A DNA stretch of 64,000 nt. Origin: Pochonia chlamydosporia 170 (lineage: Eukaryota; Ascomycota; Sordariomycetes; Hypocreales; Clavicipitaceae). Numbering within the stretch: position 1 is the stretch's first letter; every line of letters starts with the position of its first letter. A program made the position numbers and the translations under genes. Where the stretch lies: the NCBI RefSeq assembly GCF_001653235.2, contig NC_035794.1, positions 3,658,001-3,722,000 on the forward strand, written 5' to 3'. The notes under the pieces are model-generated. The model searched no databases and was not told the DNA's origin. It saw only the letters and a program-made list of their open reading frames with translations. This document shows positions 54,285-64,000 of the stretch, piece after piece.

Positions 54285-55968
54285 TCACACAGTCTCATCT
54301 GATTCATCAGCCTCGTCGCCATCGCGAATGCTCAGCGTCAACACAGTCGTAACCGCATATAGAATAGCCAGCACAAGGAACGGAAACCCACGAAGAATGG
54401 CGTCCGAGTTCATGCCCAGCGACCACAGCAAGTCCAGGACCGGCCGTCCGATCAACAAAGCAACCGCCCACACACCACCCACCAAGCAAAACAATATAGC
54501 CAGGTGCTGCTCCCCACTGACGAGTGATATCAGGCTCCTGCTGAGGAGAAGAAAGCCCCATACTGGAGCCATTAACACTGTTCCGGCGATGACGACGCCT
54601 GCTGATTTTGCAAAGCATGTAAGAAGGGCGCCGACTACCAGTAAAACGGGGAGTACTCTCATGAGCCATAGATCCCTTTTAAACGGTGTGAGGTGGTACT
54701 GCTTATGGAGCCCGTAAGCGATAGGCGGTAGAATGACTGCCGTTAGCACAAGGCTGGATCCCATCGAGATGTAAATCAGATTGCCCATCTACACGTTCAA
54801 TTAGTATCGTAAAAGAGAGGGTGATGTGAAAGAGATCCTCACTTTTTCCATCTCGAACCAATCGTCAAGGCTAAACACCAGGAAGGTAATGCCGAGTGCA
54901 TACGGCGACATGCCGAGTAGAAAGATGCCCAAGAAAATGGCACTCAGTCGTCTATCTCCCCACAAGGCAGCACGGACAGTGGAGTGAATCTCTTTGGATG
55001 CTTTCTTCACGCGATTGCCTAGCTTGGACCTTCTGCTCTCTGAATCGTCGGCTTCGAGTGTAATTTCATACCGACGCAGGGAAGAAGCATCACGAGTAGC
55101 AGGAATAAAAAGTACCAGCACTGTCGAGATGCACACCGTCGCCAGTCCGAGATAGATTGCTACCCAGGGATCCTTGTTCGCAAAGAATCGGGAGAGGCGA
55201 AAGCCCAAGAGGCTGGTTAAAGTTGTGACGGAGCCCAGGAGCAGGAATAATATGGACCTGGGTTAACGCGGTCAACATGACAATTCGTCAAAGGGTCACG
55301 GTCACTGGATGCACATACCTTTGTGCTTGGGTCGACACATCAGTCGCAATGGCGAATACCAACGCATAAAAGACTTGAGGGCCACCGCCTATGAGTTTGA
55401 GCACCGCGGTGAGCCATATCAACCGCAGGGGAAAGACTTTTGGAAACATGCCTATGGAGCGTTAGGTTTGCAAATCGTGGGTACGTGGGAGAAGTTGAAA
55501 ACTTGATGCATCAAGTTACCGCGCGTACGTACAGACAATACTCTCCGCAGCCGTTGAAATCAACACTCCGCCAACGCAGAGTGCCAATAGGTTTCTCCGA
55601 CTATATTTGTCGGCAGCCAAACCATATGGCATTGCCGTTAAAATGCCCGATATCACGGCCAAGATGCCTCGGACTCGTTGGATGTTGTCGAGTTCTGCAA
55701 TATATTCAACAGGTATGCCGGGAATCAGGCCGCATGTCTCGTTTCCTCCATGCTGGCGGCAGAGAATCTTAAGTTGGACACTGGACATGGCATTGACGGA
55801 GGATATGTTGCCAATGTCGATAGTGAAGAGGATGAGGGAGAGGAGGACGACGACAGTCACCCGGTCGGCGGTTGCGAAGTTATCCTGGGGTAGCTCATGC
55901 TGGGTGTCGTCGTCATCGAGGTCTTCGGGAGGTCTGGCGAAGAGAGGTTGGCGCTCGTCTGGCTCCAT
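54285..55968 (-). CDS. MFS transporter of unknown substrate
   Basis: Four minus-strand exons (55533-55968, 55319-55451, 54843-55257, 54285-54788) phase into 495 residues. The N-terminus is acidic and cytosolic (MEPDERQPLFARPPEDLDDD). Membrane segments begin with VTVVVLLSLILFTIDIG; the MFS loop motif is seen as YGLAADKYSRRNLLAL. Later segments include FYALVFAIATDV, FLLLGSVTTLTSLLG, WVAIYLGLATVCIS, IFLGIFLLGMSPYALGI and LVLAILYAVTTVLTLSI. The middle loop is long and charged. It resembles fungal MFS proteins often found beside secondary-metabolite genes, but no such genes are in sight, so its cargo is open. Short introns with GTACGT, GTATGT and GTGAGG donors. Confidence 0.88.
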
Positions 55969-56803
55969 CGTGGTGTCGTTTGAAGCTGACGATGAAGGCG
56001 TGCTGATTGTTGATGATTATTCGATGGACTGGGCGCGAGAGTGGACATGTATCGTCGGATGTGTTCAGGGCAGATGGACCATGGTCTTGGACGTGGCGGG
56101 ATATGCCCTTTTGAGGTTTCCAGTTTGGTTGACTCCGGGAGCAGTAGCCGTCAATATTGGTCAGGAAATTCGGATGGACCATTTATGGCTGGTAGCCTGG
56201 TAGAGACATTCGGATTGATGCATGATGCCAGGCATCCAGGTCGACCGACCCCTCACTGTCTGACTGGTTGCCGTGTGACGCCGCTTCGAGGTGTAACGAC
56301 ACAAATTGATTGACCGGGTGCTTAGCCACAGACGGCTCAAAATGGTTTCATGGTGTAAGGTGTGGAATCTGGTTATTCAGTCGTACATCAGATAAGATGT
56401 TGACGCGAGGTCAAAAAGTTTGGTCAACTTTGGCAGGTACGAAAAATACTGTAAACAAAATAACGGCTTTCCCCGCAATCTGGCAGTCAACGTCGACACT
56501 GGACAGCACAGTGAATACAACAGCCAATTCAAGCATTCAAACCTCGGCTCCATCTCACTTCTACATGTCAGCTTCGGACCTGACCAAGACATCCAACGCG
56601 GGGTTCGGTTCACCGAGTAAAGCTCAAAACTTCAACTCGAAATCATTTGCCGGATTCCGGTTCCCTGTCTGAATCCCTGCGGAGCTCGAATCGAATTTGA
56701 TACTTGAAGGCCATCCTCCCACCAAATTCACAGACAATTGACATGATGTTGTAAGCATCACGACCGAGACAGGCTATGCCTCCAAACAACATCAATCATC
56801 AAA
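55969..56803. other. Divergent promoter region
   Basis: Separates the MFS transporter (minus) from the enoyl-CoA hydratase-like gene (plus). Frames over 100 codons on the plus strand are antisense to the transporter's first exon or unsupported. Confidence 0.55.
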
Positions 56804-57797
56804 ATGTCAACACAACCACAACTTCGTTTCTCCATTCCAATTCCCCCATGTGGCGAGCATCCCGGAGGAGCGATAACATGTACCGAGCCCCAACCAGCCG
56901 TGTACGTTTTGACATGGACATCACCGCCAGAGAATCGTATCACCACGCCATTTCTGCGCGCCTTGCTGACCGCCCTTGATGTCATTGAATACGGAGATTT
57001 CAAGCGAGGCGTGGTCATCACGACAAGCGGTATTCCGAAATACTATTCCAACGGTGCTGATCTTGAGCATGCCTTTAACACGGACGGATTTTGGCAATTG
57101 TTCCATGATACATGGGCTAGGTTTTTGACGTACGTGCTTCACCTTGTCACTGCTTGCTTCGCCATACCTATCTTCTACGAGTATGAACGCATATATCACA
57201 TGAGATCCGGACAAGATTCTCTCATACTACACTACACTGCTCACCTGTAATATTCAACCCCTTTCAACTAACCAACCCAGATACCCCATGCCTACCCTCG
57301 CCCTCATCAACGGCCACGCCTTCGCCGGCGGCATCATGCTCGCCATGGCTCACGACTATCGCCTCGGCCCAGGTTCCAAAGGCTGGATCTGCGTCAACGA
57401 GCTCCAATTCGACGCTCCCCTCATGAGACCATTCACAGCCCTGTTTCGACAGCAAATTCCCCTTCTGCACTATCGAAGCGTCGCCCTTGAAGCACGGCGC
57501 TTCACTGGCGAACAGGCCATGGAAGTGAGCCTGGTCGATGGTGTAGCACATACCTTTGATGATGCGTTAAAATTCATAAACGACCGAGACCTGTTGGAAA
57601 AGGCCAAGAGTCAATCATATGCGCAGATTAAGACGGAAATGTACGCTGATCTGCTGGCTGATTTGACGCCCAAGGCTACGGATCGAGCTACGCGCAAGAC
57701 GGTGGACGAGTACAGTCGTGCGGCGGAGAGGAAGGAAAAGGGTCGGGCTTGGTATAAGCGGTGGGTTGCGGAAAATAAGGCAAAGTCGAAGATGTAG
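56804..57797 (+). CDS. Peroxisomal enoyl-CoA hydratase/isomerase-like enzyme
   Basis: Exons 56804-57129 and 57281-57797 phase into 280 residues; the intron of 151 nt is long for this window but has GTACGT, CTAAC and CCCAG signals. Crotonase-fold marks are VYVLTWTSPPENRITTPF, YYSNGADLEHAF (oxyanion hole) and INGHAFAGGIMLAMAHDYRL. The acid residue expected for delta3,delta2-enoyl-CoA isomerases may be the Glu in VNELQF. The protein ends in SKM, an acceptable PTS1 variant, so import into peroxisomes and a role in breaking down unsaturated fatty acids are likely. The exact reaction (isomerase or hydratase) cannot be fixed. Confidence 0.88.
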
Positions 57798-58399
57798 ATG
57801 TGAAGAGTGGTGCTTTTGTTCACTACGCGCTGTCATTGAAGTAATGGCCATTGCTGATCGAAATACTTTATATTCTTGGGTGTGACGAGATGGTAGACGC
57901 GATATACCTGTAGATATATGGAGATATTTATCTGCAGTTACTTGCGTATTTACAATTTTATTGTACTTACATAAGTTTCTTTAAAGCAAACAGAGAAGCA
58001 ATGCATTGATTCCAATTCCTAGTCCACTCATGAGCTTCAATTCCGTCCCAGCCAGAGCATTGCTTGTATTGTAGTATTGGTTTTTTTTTAAACTTTCTTG
58101 TATTTTGTTGTATTCTGTTAAAATAAAATGCACCTATTTTAATTTATCGTATTTATATTAAAATACAACGCAAGAATATATTTGTATTGTCTTGTATTTT
58201 ATTTTGACATTGCTCTGGCCCCAGACCATCTCAACCCACCCACTTGACATCTGACTGTTGACTGTTGGCTCTCAAGCTTGCAGCAGCCAGCTGTGGGGCA
58301 TGCTACATGCAATTCCGCCACCAACTCAACCTCAACCTCCAATCTCCAGCCTCGTCCTTCACCTCTCTCTCACCACCATCACGCACTCCATCGCCCACC
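57798..58399. other. Intergenic with an AT-rich segment; TAF6 promoter
   Basis: Contains the 3' end of the enoyl-CoA enzyme gene, an AT-rich patch with inverted parts (58081-58209), and a C-rich leader of the TAF6 gene. No gene seen. Confidence 0.6.
58081..58209. repeat. AT-rich segment with imperfect inverted parts
   Basis: About 130 bases are more than 75 percent A+T by eye and repeat TTGTATTTT-like words. GTTGTATT near 58108 and AAAATACAACGCAAG near 58159 are close to reverse complements, so a weak hairpin could form. It could be a remnant of a small repeat element. Confidence 0.45.
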
Positions 58400-59871
58400 A
58401 TGGCGAACGAGGTTCCCAAGCCAAAACTCCTCTGGAACTCCGACAATGTCAAAGACGTCGCCGAGTCCGTCGGCATCAGCTCCCTCAATGATGAAGCTCT
58501 CAAGGCCCTCACGCAAGATGTCGAATACCGCATCGGCCAGGTCATCATCGAGGCACTGCGCCTGATGCGCGCAGCTCGTCGGACAACTCTCACCGTCAAC
58601 GACGTCTCCCTCGCCCTCAAAGTCCTAGATGTCGAGCCCCTATACGGATACGACTCCACGCGACCACTACGCTACGGCGAGGCAAGCCTGGGCCCCGGCC
58701 AACCGCTATTCTACATTGAAGACGAAGAGGTGGACTTTGAGAAGCTGATCAACGCGCCGCTACCAAAAGTACCACGAGACATGAACTTTACCGGTACGTC
58801 CCAATCTACAGCATCCCTCTAATTGTATGCAGCCACGCGCAATCGTCGCTAACCTACCGCCGAATAGCCCACTGGCTCGCCATCGAGGGCGTCCAACCCT
58901 CCATCCCTCAGAACCCAACGACCGCCGAATCCCGCTCACAAGAACTCCTCCCCAAAGGCCCCGGTGCAAACCCCGCGCTCGCCGCCCTCGCGGGCAACGA
59001 TAACGTTGCTGTCAAACCATCTGTTAAACACATTGTCAGCAAAGAGCTTATTTTGTACTTTGATAAGATCCAAGCCGCCGTCCTCGACGACAACCCCGAC
59101 GAAGAAGTCGTTCGTTTGCGTCAAGCAGCATTGGGCTCTGTCCGTGACGACCCGGGCTTGCACCAGCTTGTCCCCTACTTTATCAACTTCATCATGGACA
59201 GAGTGACGCACCACCTGGACGATACGTTTACACTCCGCCAGATGATGGAACTGACGAATGCCCTCATCGAAAACAAGAGTCTTTTCTTGGACCCCTATGC
59301 GTCGTCATTGTCAGCACCGGCGCTTACTTGCCTCATGGCTCGGAAGCTTGGCACAGACGATGGAGTCGACGCCATGAAGGATCAATACGACTTGCGACAG
59401 CTGGCAGCGTCATTGGTAGGACGAATTGCCCGCAAGTATTCAGGCTCGAATACTCTGCTGCGACCGAAACTCACGCGCACGTGCTTAAAGTACTTTTTGG
59501 ATCCAACGAAGCCACCTGCCGTTTTGTACGGAGCCATCTACGGACTCTTGGAGGCTGGTGGTCCAGAAGCCATTCGCGTCTTGGTGCTACGAAACATGAA
59601 GACATTTGACTCGGCTATTTTGCAGCCAATGAAGGAGAGATCAGAGGGGAGCATCGAGTACGAGATGCTGGTGCAAGGTCTAGTCCAAGCAATTGCGTCG
59701 TTGGCGCAACGCGGCGAATTAGGCGCAACGAACGGTGTCAATGGTGCAGCGTCAGGTTCAGAACTGTCCGACCTGACTGAGTTTATTGGCCCCATCGTCG
59801 GGCGCAAGATTGCAACGGCAGGGAATCGTGCGCTGGTGAAAACCATTCTCGACGCCCGGTCATTGGAATAG
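58400..59871 (+). CDS. taf6: Transcription initiation factor TFIID subunit 6
   Basis: Exons 58400-58793 and 58868-59871 phase into 465 residues, the size of yeast Taf6 (about 516) less some tail. Residues 8-75 form the histone fold ([18 protein letters not shown], then [20 protein letters not shown]). The junction restores [20 protein letters not shown], which is diagnostic for TAF6, and the C-terminal HEAT-repeat domain runs from [15 protein letters not shown] to [15 protein letters not shown]6 pairs with TAF9 in TFIID, and fungal TAF6 also sits in SAGA. It should be nuclear and essential. It is followed head-on by the SDHC gene. Confidence 0.95.
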
Positions 59872-60144
59872 AACTTCTAGTTGGGAGGGCAGGATATTTG
59901 GCGAATTGGCGTTTAGGAACGATATCAAAATGGGTTTGATTCACGTACAAGCAGCACGTAGAACACAAGTTTAGCAGACAAGAACTAATGAAAGAATCGC
60001 CGCACGGCTGATATTCTACATTTACATGGAAGCACGACGTAGCGCACTGTCCATACCTCCCTTGACAAAAGGAATTCCTCCCAAACCCCATAATACACAT
60101 TCTTCCATTTTTATTTTCCCCAAATCCCTCCATCCCCGGCATCC

Positions 60145-60773
60145 TTACAAACCGAAAGCCAAGAACAATCCCCCCAAAATACTCGACGTCCAGAGCGCCA
60201 TCTCACCCTTCTTAATACTCGGCTTCGCAAACCCCTTGCCCAAATCAAACCACAAGTGTCTCAACCCATTGATGAAGTGGTACGCAAACGGGAACCCCAG
60301 CATGAACTTGATCCCGCCCTTAACAGCAAACGGCAGGGCCGCAAAGCTCGACACAAGACTCGCCGTCTCGAGGTGCCACCCCAGAAGCGGCGCGCCCAGA
60401 TACGCCGTGAAGTAGAGGTACGCTGCGCCGGAGAGGGTGCAGCCCGTGATGCGCGTCCACGCCGAGTGGCCGAGCCAGGTCTGTTCGATCTTGTAGATGC
60501 CCAGGTTGGGGGAGACGGGGCGCTGCAGGCGCTGGTTGACGAGGATCTGGTGGCCGTCTTCTTGGGAGATTTTGGATGTCGTCACCGGTCTGGATTTGTT
60601 AGATTTGTCGTGGTTGGGATGGTTGTGGACGTACCGGGTTTGAAGGGCAGCTGCTCTGGGCAGTTGGGCGAATAGCCCGGCCGGACCTAATTGAATTAGT
60701 ATTAGAATGGCAAATCTCAAGAGTTTGTCGTACCTCTGCGCAAAGCAGTCACGCCAACACGTTGGGCAATCAT
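60145..60773 (-). CDS. sdhC: Succinate dehydrogenase cytochrome b subunit (SdhC)
   Basis: Three minus-strand exons (60734-60773, 60635-60686, 60145-60589) phase into 178 residues. The start MIAQRVGVTALRR is a basic amphipathic mitochondrial leader. The family region RPVSPNLGIYKIEQTW leads to HSAWTRITG, the quinone-site helix, then three membrane segments and AYHFINGLRHLWFDLG, where His135 fits the haem ligand. The subunit anchors complex II in the inner mitochondrial membrane and helps bind ubiquinone. Where many family members have His in the HRxTG motif, this sequence reads TRITG; the effect is unknown. The first exon is only 13 codons and was placed from GTACGA and TTAG splice ends and the leader-like start. 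Confidence 0.93.
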
Positions 60774-61647
60774 ATCGTCGAGTAGGTCAGTGATACGGAC
60801 CGATGAAGGTTGCAAGGACGGGATTCCAAACTGCACGAGGAAGCTAAGGGAATTCGGTTCCTCGGTCCAAGCTACCAATCATGGGGTGCCAATTCCTCAT
60901 CTTGCTTGCACGTGATTAAGTCGCCTATATGAGTCACGTGCCACAACGAGATAAGCGCGGGCGGATCTGCGCTGTGATTTTTTTGTTTCTTCTTTCCTTC
61001 TCCAGATAGTCACGAATGCTCGCTGCAGGCTGTTTTGACAAAATGTGCGACAGCTGGTAGCACGGTCTTTGGACTGCTGGGCTTTCGGAGAGGGATTGAT
61101 CCGTCGTTAATCTCGGCATCGGGTTTTAGCTGTCTCGGTGCCGTTTCATTTTGAGATCTACATTTTTTGTTCTTGCTGTTTGCATTGCGTGATGTTGGAG
61201 TGTCGTGTACTCCGTACATTTGTGAAGTCTGCATGCCGACTTTTTAGTAGAAACCTGAGTGACTTTGATGATGTCATCTGACAAGTTAGTTGAGATCAAT
61301 TTTGCGGTGATGGTTCTACCGGCAATTGATGCTAAATGTTGTGCCGGAGGTAAATATCGGTCCACTGCCTGGCACATCAACCCTCACGAAACGCTAATGC
61401 CTCGAGAAGCGATTATTAGCATTGTCGGTCCGCAAGTCTGCAGACACCTATAGTAGAGTTTTTCCAATCCTATCTGTACATGCATCCGGGAGGATGTCGT
61501 CGTAAAACCTCATATACGCCTAGCAAGAGGGGAGACGCTCCCATCCCCTGATTTTCTACCCAAAACAAAACGCCGTCGCAAATCAAGCTCATCCAAAGAT
61601 TGTATTTCCAATCATGTGGTCCCATCCGTACTCCCTATCATGCATCT
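60774..61647. other. Intergenic, no gene recognised
   Basis: Holds the SDHC promoter and the 3' end of the regulator gene to the right. One exact TACTCCGTA lies at 61208-61216. Short frames only. Confidence 0.6.
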
Positions 61648-64000
61648 CTATCGAAATTGCCCCGTATTCATGTTATTGGAATTGCCTGCTAGACTGCCGT
61701 CGGTCGCGCCAGGAAACCCGCCATATCCAAACATCCCTACAGAAAGCTGTTCTTGGGGGTTCATCATGTCCCCAAACATGTCCCAATTTACGCTCGACAT
61801 GTCGAGAAGGCCGCCCAAGAAAGGGTCCACATTGGCACCTTGCTGCTGCTGCTGCTGTTGCATGAGATTCGGCTGAGGCATCTTTTGCGTTTGGGGGCTT
61901 TGAAACAAAGCCGTAGCTTGCCGCTGAGACTCGTTTTGATTGAAAATGGGAGGGGTAGCGCCAGACTGCGCGGAGGATCGCGAATCATATGAAGGTAAAA
62001 GCTCTCGCAGCCGTTGGATGAACTGTGGTGTCTCCAAGTGCTGGCCAGCTTGCATGAATGCTTGCTCACGCAGTTTCCAGCCCTTCAGTGTTATTTGGGC
62101 TTGCACAGAATATTGCTTCTGTGACATGTCAAACAGCTCCGTGTGGTATGTGTATAGTCGCTCGACACCTGCCCACCCGCGATCCGCTAAGCTGCCAGTC
62201 GGCCGCTGGCATAATTGCCCAGTCATAACAGCAAACACATCTAGCTGAAAGTACGATTTCACAAACCACATAAACCCGCACTCGGCCATGGGAGGGTACT
62301 GATCCAGTCTCTGTTCCGTTCCCAAGACGAAAATCTTGAAGAGATTGTCTTTGGGGCCGAAGATTTCAGTGCCGTACTCGGGTTGCTCGTGAATTGGTAC
62401 CATCATATCTTGAATTCTCCCCATGAGCATCTGCCGGATCCCTTTGGCCGCACGATGCACATTGCCGGCATTGACATCAATGTATTTTTGCTCCATTGAT
62501 AGTAATTTCTCATCCAGCTCTCTGCATTGTTGGCGGAACTTAGCAAAAATGTTCTGATGCATAGCATTGGACGCCTCCTTATCTGAACTCAAGTCTTGTC
62601 CCAAGATCGCAGCTTCGAAAGCCGGCCCTTGGTTGTTGCTGTCTGCATGCATCTTGAACTTGTATATCTCGTTCATCATCATAACAAATGCCATCTCGGT
62701 TGGGCCGTCACGAGGTTGAATCTTCTCTGTTGAGCCGGGGAAGAGATCTGCGTCATTGACGTTTTGGGGCGTCTTGGTATCCCAATGTAAGGGTTGCAGA
62801 GACTGGCTGAGGCCGGACAACATGGCGTATTTGGAGTCTTGAATAATAATCTGCCACCAAAGGCGCCGGCGCATTTCTGTCTCATAAGGTTCTAGTCCAA
62901 GAATTTCGCCGTCGCGGTGGTAGCCCATCTTTTGCGCGATACGTACAATGGTGCCAGTAAGAACCCAAGCGGCATGGCGATCATACCGTCCTTGCAGGCA
63001 GTGCTATGTCAAAGGGTTAGACTTGGGACGTGAAAGATCTCAAACACAAAACATACCATGAAATGAATAAGCGCCTGCAATGCAGTCATATTATAGTTTT
63101 TCAAAAAGTTAAATCGTATTAATGCCACCTTTGTGCCAGCCAAGAATTTTTGAATGGCAGACTCCCGGGACATACCGAGCAGCTGAATAGACTCCGCCTC
63201 TGTCAGAGAAAGCGCGGCAGTTGTGTAGATGGACAAAACAAGCGCCTGTTGGTGGTGAGGTAAGTTGCTAATATTTGTGGCGCCTTCCATTACCATAGGC
63301 TGAACTGTAGGAACGTGTACCACCTTGAACAAGGGGTTGACGCGATCCAAGAATAGTTGCCATAGTTTGAATGCATGGATGGGGTCTGGGACGAGGTCCT
63401 CGGTGTTGGCAGTGGAGAGATCACCAGGGAAGAACAGGTCGGTGTTGTTTTCTGGTGTTAGCTCTTCTGAGCCAAGTATACTAGAGTCCTCAGGGTCCTC
63501 GGTCTCAACAATGTCTCGCATGGCTTGCAGCTACACATGAGTTAGCGTGAATGAATAAAATGACTAAAGAAAGTATTGGGTGCCCGGGCTGACTTGCAGT
63601 TTAAGCTGATGCCGCAACTGTCATTTCACAACGTACCTCTTCGTAAACTGTAGCCCAGATGTAGCTATCCATGAATCGAACACTTCCATCGTCGTTGACC
63701 ATTCGACAAGCAGGTTTCCAATTTCCCTGCTTTTCGGTTCCGAGAGGTGCAGACTCCGACCTATCCGACATGACAGGTTCGCTGACTGCTGGTGTCGCCG
63801 TCTGCAGCGTCGGCGGCGGCTGTTGGCCTGGTGCAGAGCCGTCTGCATATTGCTTCAGTAGTTCTTCGCATCTTGCCAGACGCTCTTGTAGGTCTTGATT
63901 AGGGCGGCGACGTTTGCGCGCAGGCGCCGGTGTACTCGGAACACATGTGACGTTTGCCTAAGGCGCGGTGAGCTGAAGTTTGGTGGAATCATTCTGCCTC
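61648..64000 (-). CDS. Zn2Cys6 transcription factor, N-terminus outside the window
   Basis: Three exons are seen (63637-63957, 63057-63530, 61648-63003) and phase into 716 residues; the start and most of the zinc cluster lie beyond 64000. The first visible exon opens with ANVTCVPSTPAPARKRRR, the usual last cysteine and basic linker of a Zn2Cys6 cluster, and QDLQERLARCEELLKQYA, the dimer coiled coil. The middle domain includes HAFKLWQLFLDRVNPLFKVV, QALIHFMHCLQGRYDRHAAW and GYHRDGEILGLEPYETEMRR. The C-terminus is glutamine/methionine-rich with a seven-Q run and resembles an activation domain. Targets are unknown. Introns of 53 and 106 nt have good signals. Confidence 0.9.
61841..61860. repeat. 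Trinucleotide run coding polyglutamine
   Basis: Consecutive TGC/TTG triplets (CAG/CAA on the coding strand) encode the glutamine run near the C-terminus of the Zn2Cys6 factor. Length may vary among strains. Confidence 0.8.

Noticed and set aside
58081..58209. AT-rich segment as a transposon terminal repeat
   Set aside because: Inverted parts are short and imperfect and there is no target-site duplication or transposase.

Overview
The window reads as nuclear DNA of a filamentous ascomycete (Pezizomycotina, probably a Sordariomycete such as one of the Hypocreales). Support: genes carry short introns of about 40-100 nt with GTAAGT/GTATGT-like donors, CTAAC/CTGAC-like branch sites and YAG acceptors; every gene has its own promoter; and the protein set is typically fungal (Opi1, Zn2Cys6 regulators, a class I hydrophobin, a GPI-anchored wall protein, Uve1). 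The exact genus is inference. Gene models were spliced by eye, checking reading-frame phase at each junction.

Left part (1-12.2 kb): a doubtful RING-like gene or relic, the UV-damage endonuclease gene uve1 with two possible starts, an Rkm4-type ribosomal-protein lysine methyltransferase, an orphan three-exon gene, and the AP-1 clathrin adaptor mu subunit on the minus strand. A 5.1 kb stretch without recognisable genes follows, ending in the opi1-like phospholipid regulator (17.3-19.1 kb).

Middle (20-32 kb): a secreted LVIVD/beta-propeller-like protein, a lysine-rich coiled-coil protein of unknown function, and three secreted or surface products with clear TATA boxes: a type-B carboxylesterase, a small six-cysteine protein and a class I hydrophobin. 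The spaces between are long and hold exon-like scraps.

Metabolic block (33.7-45.3 kb): an aldo/keto reductase, an F-box protein whose frame is cut by one TAG, a 2-oxoglutarate/Fe(II) oxygenase, a Dal5-family transporter, an intronless arylsulfotransferase-like protein and a Zn2Cys6 regulator. This mix (enzymes, anion transporter, regulator) could be a small metabolic cluster, but no signature enzyme names its substrate.

Right part (47-64 kb): a DJ-1/Hsp31-type glyoxalase, tRNA-Gly(UCC), a GPI-anchored wall protein built from four cysteine modules, a second MFS transporter, a peroxisomal enoyl-CoA hydratase/isomerase-like enzyme, then housekeeping genes for TAF6 and succinate dehydrogenase subunit C. 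The window ends inside a Zn2Cys6 regulator whose zinc-cluster exon lies mostly outside.

No complete transposon, CRISPR array, rRNA gene or telomere repeat was seen. The best leads for something undescribed are the four-module wall protein, the orphan proteins, the candidate metabolic block and a short TAC-GGA-GTA motif that recurs in non-coding DNA.
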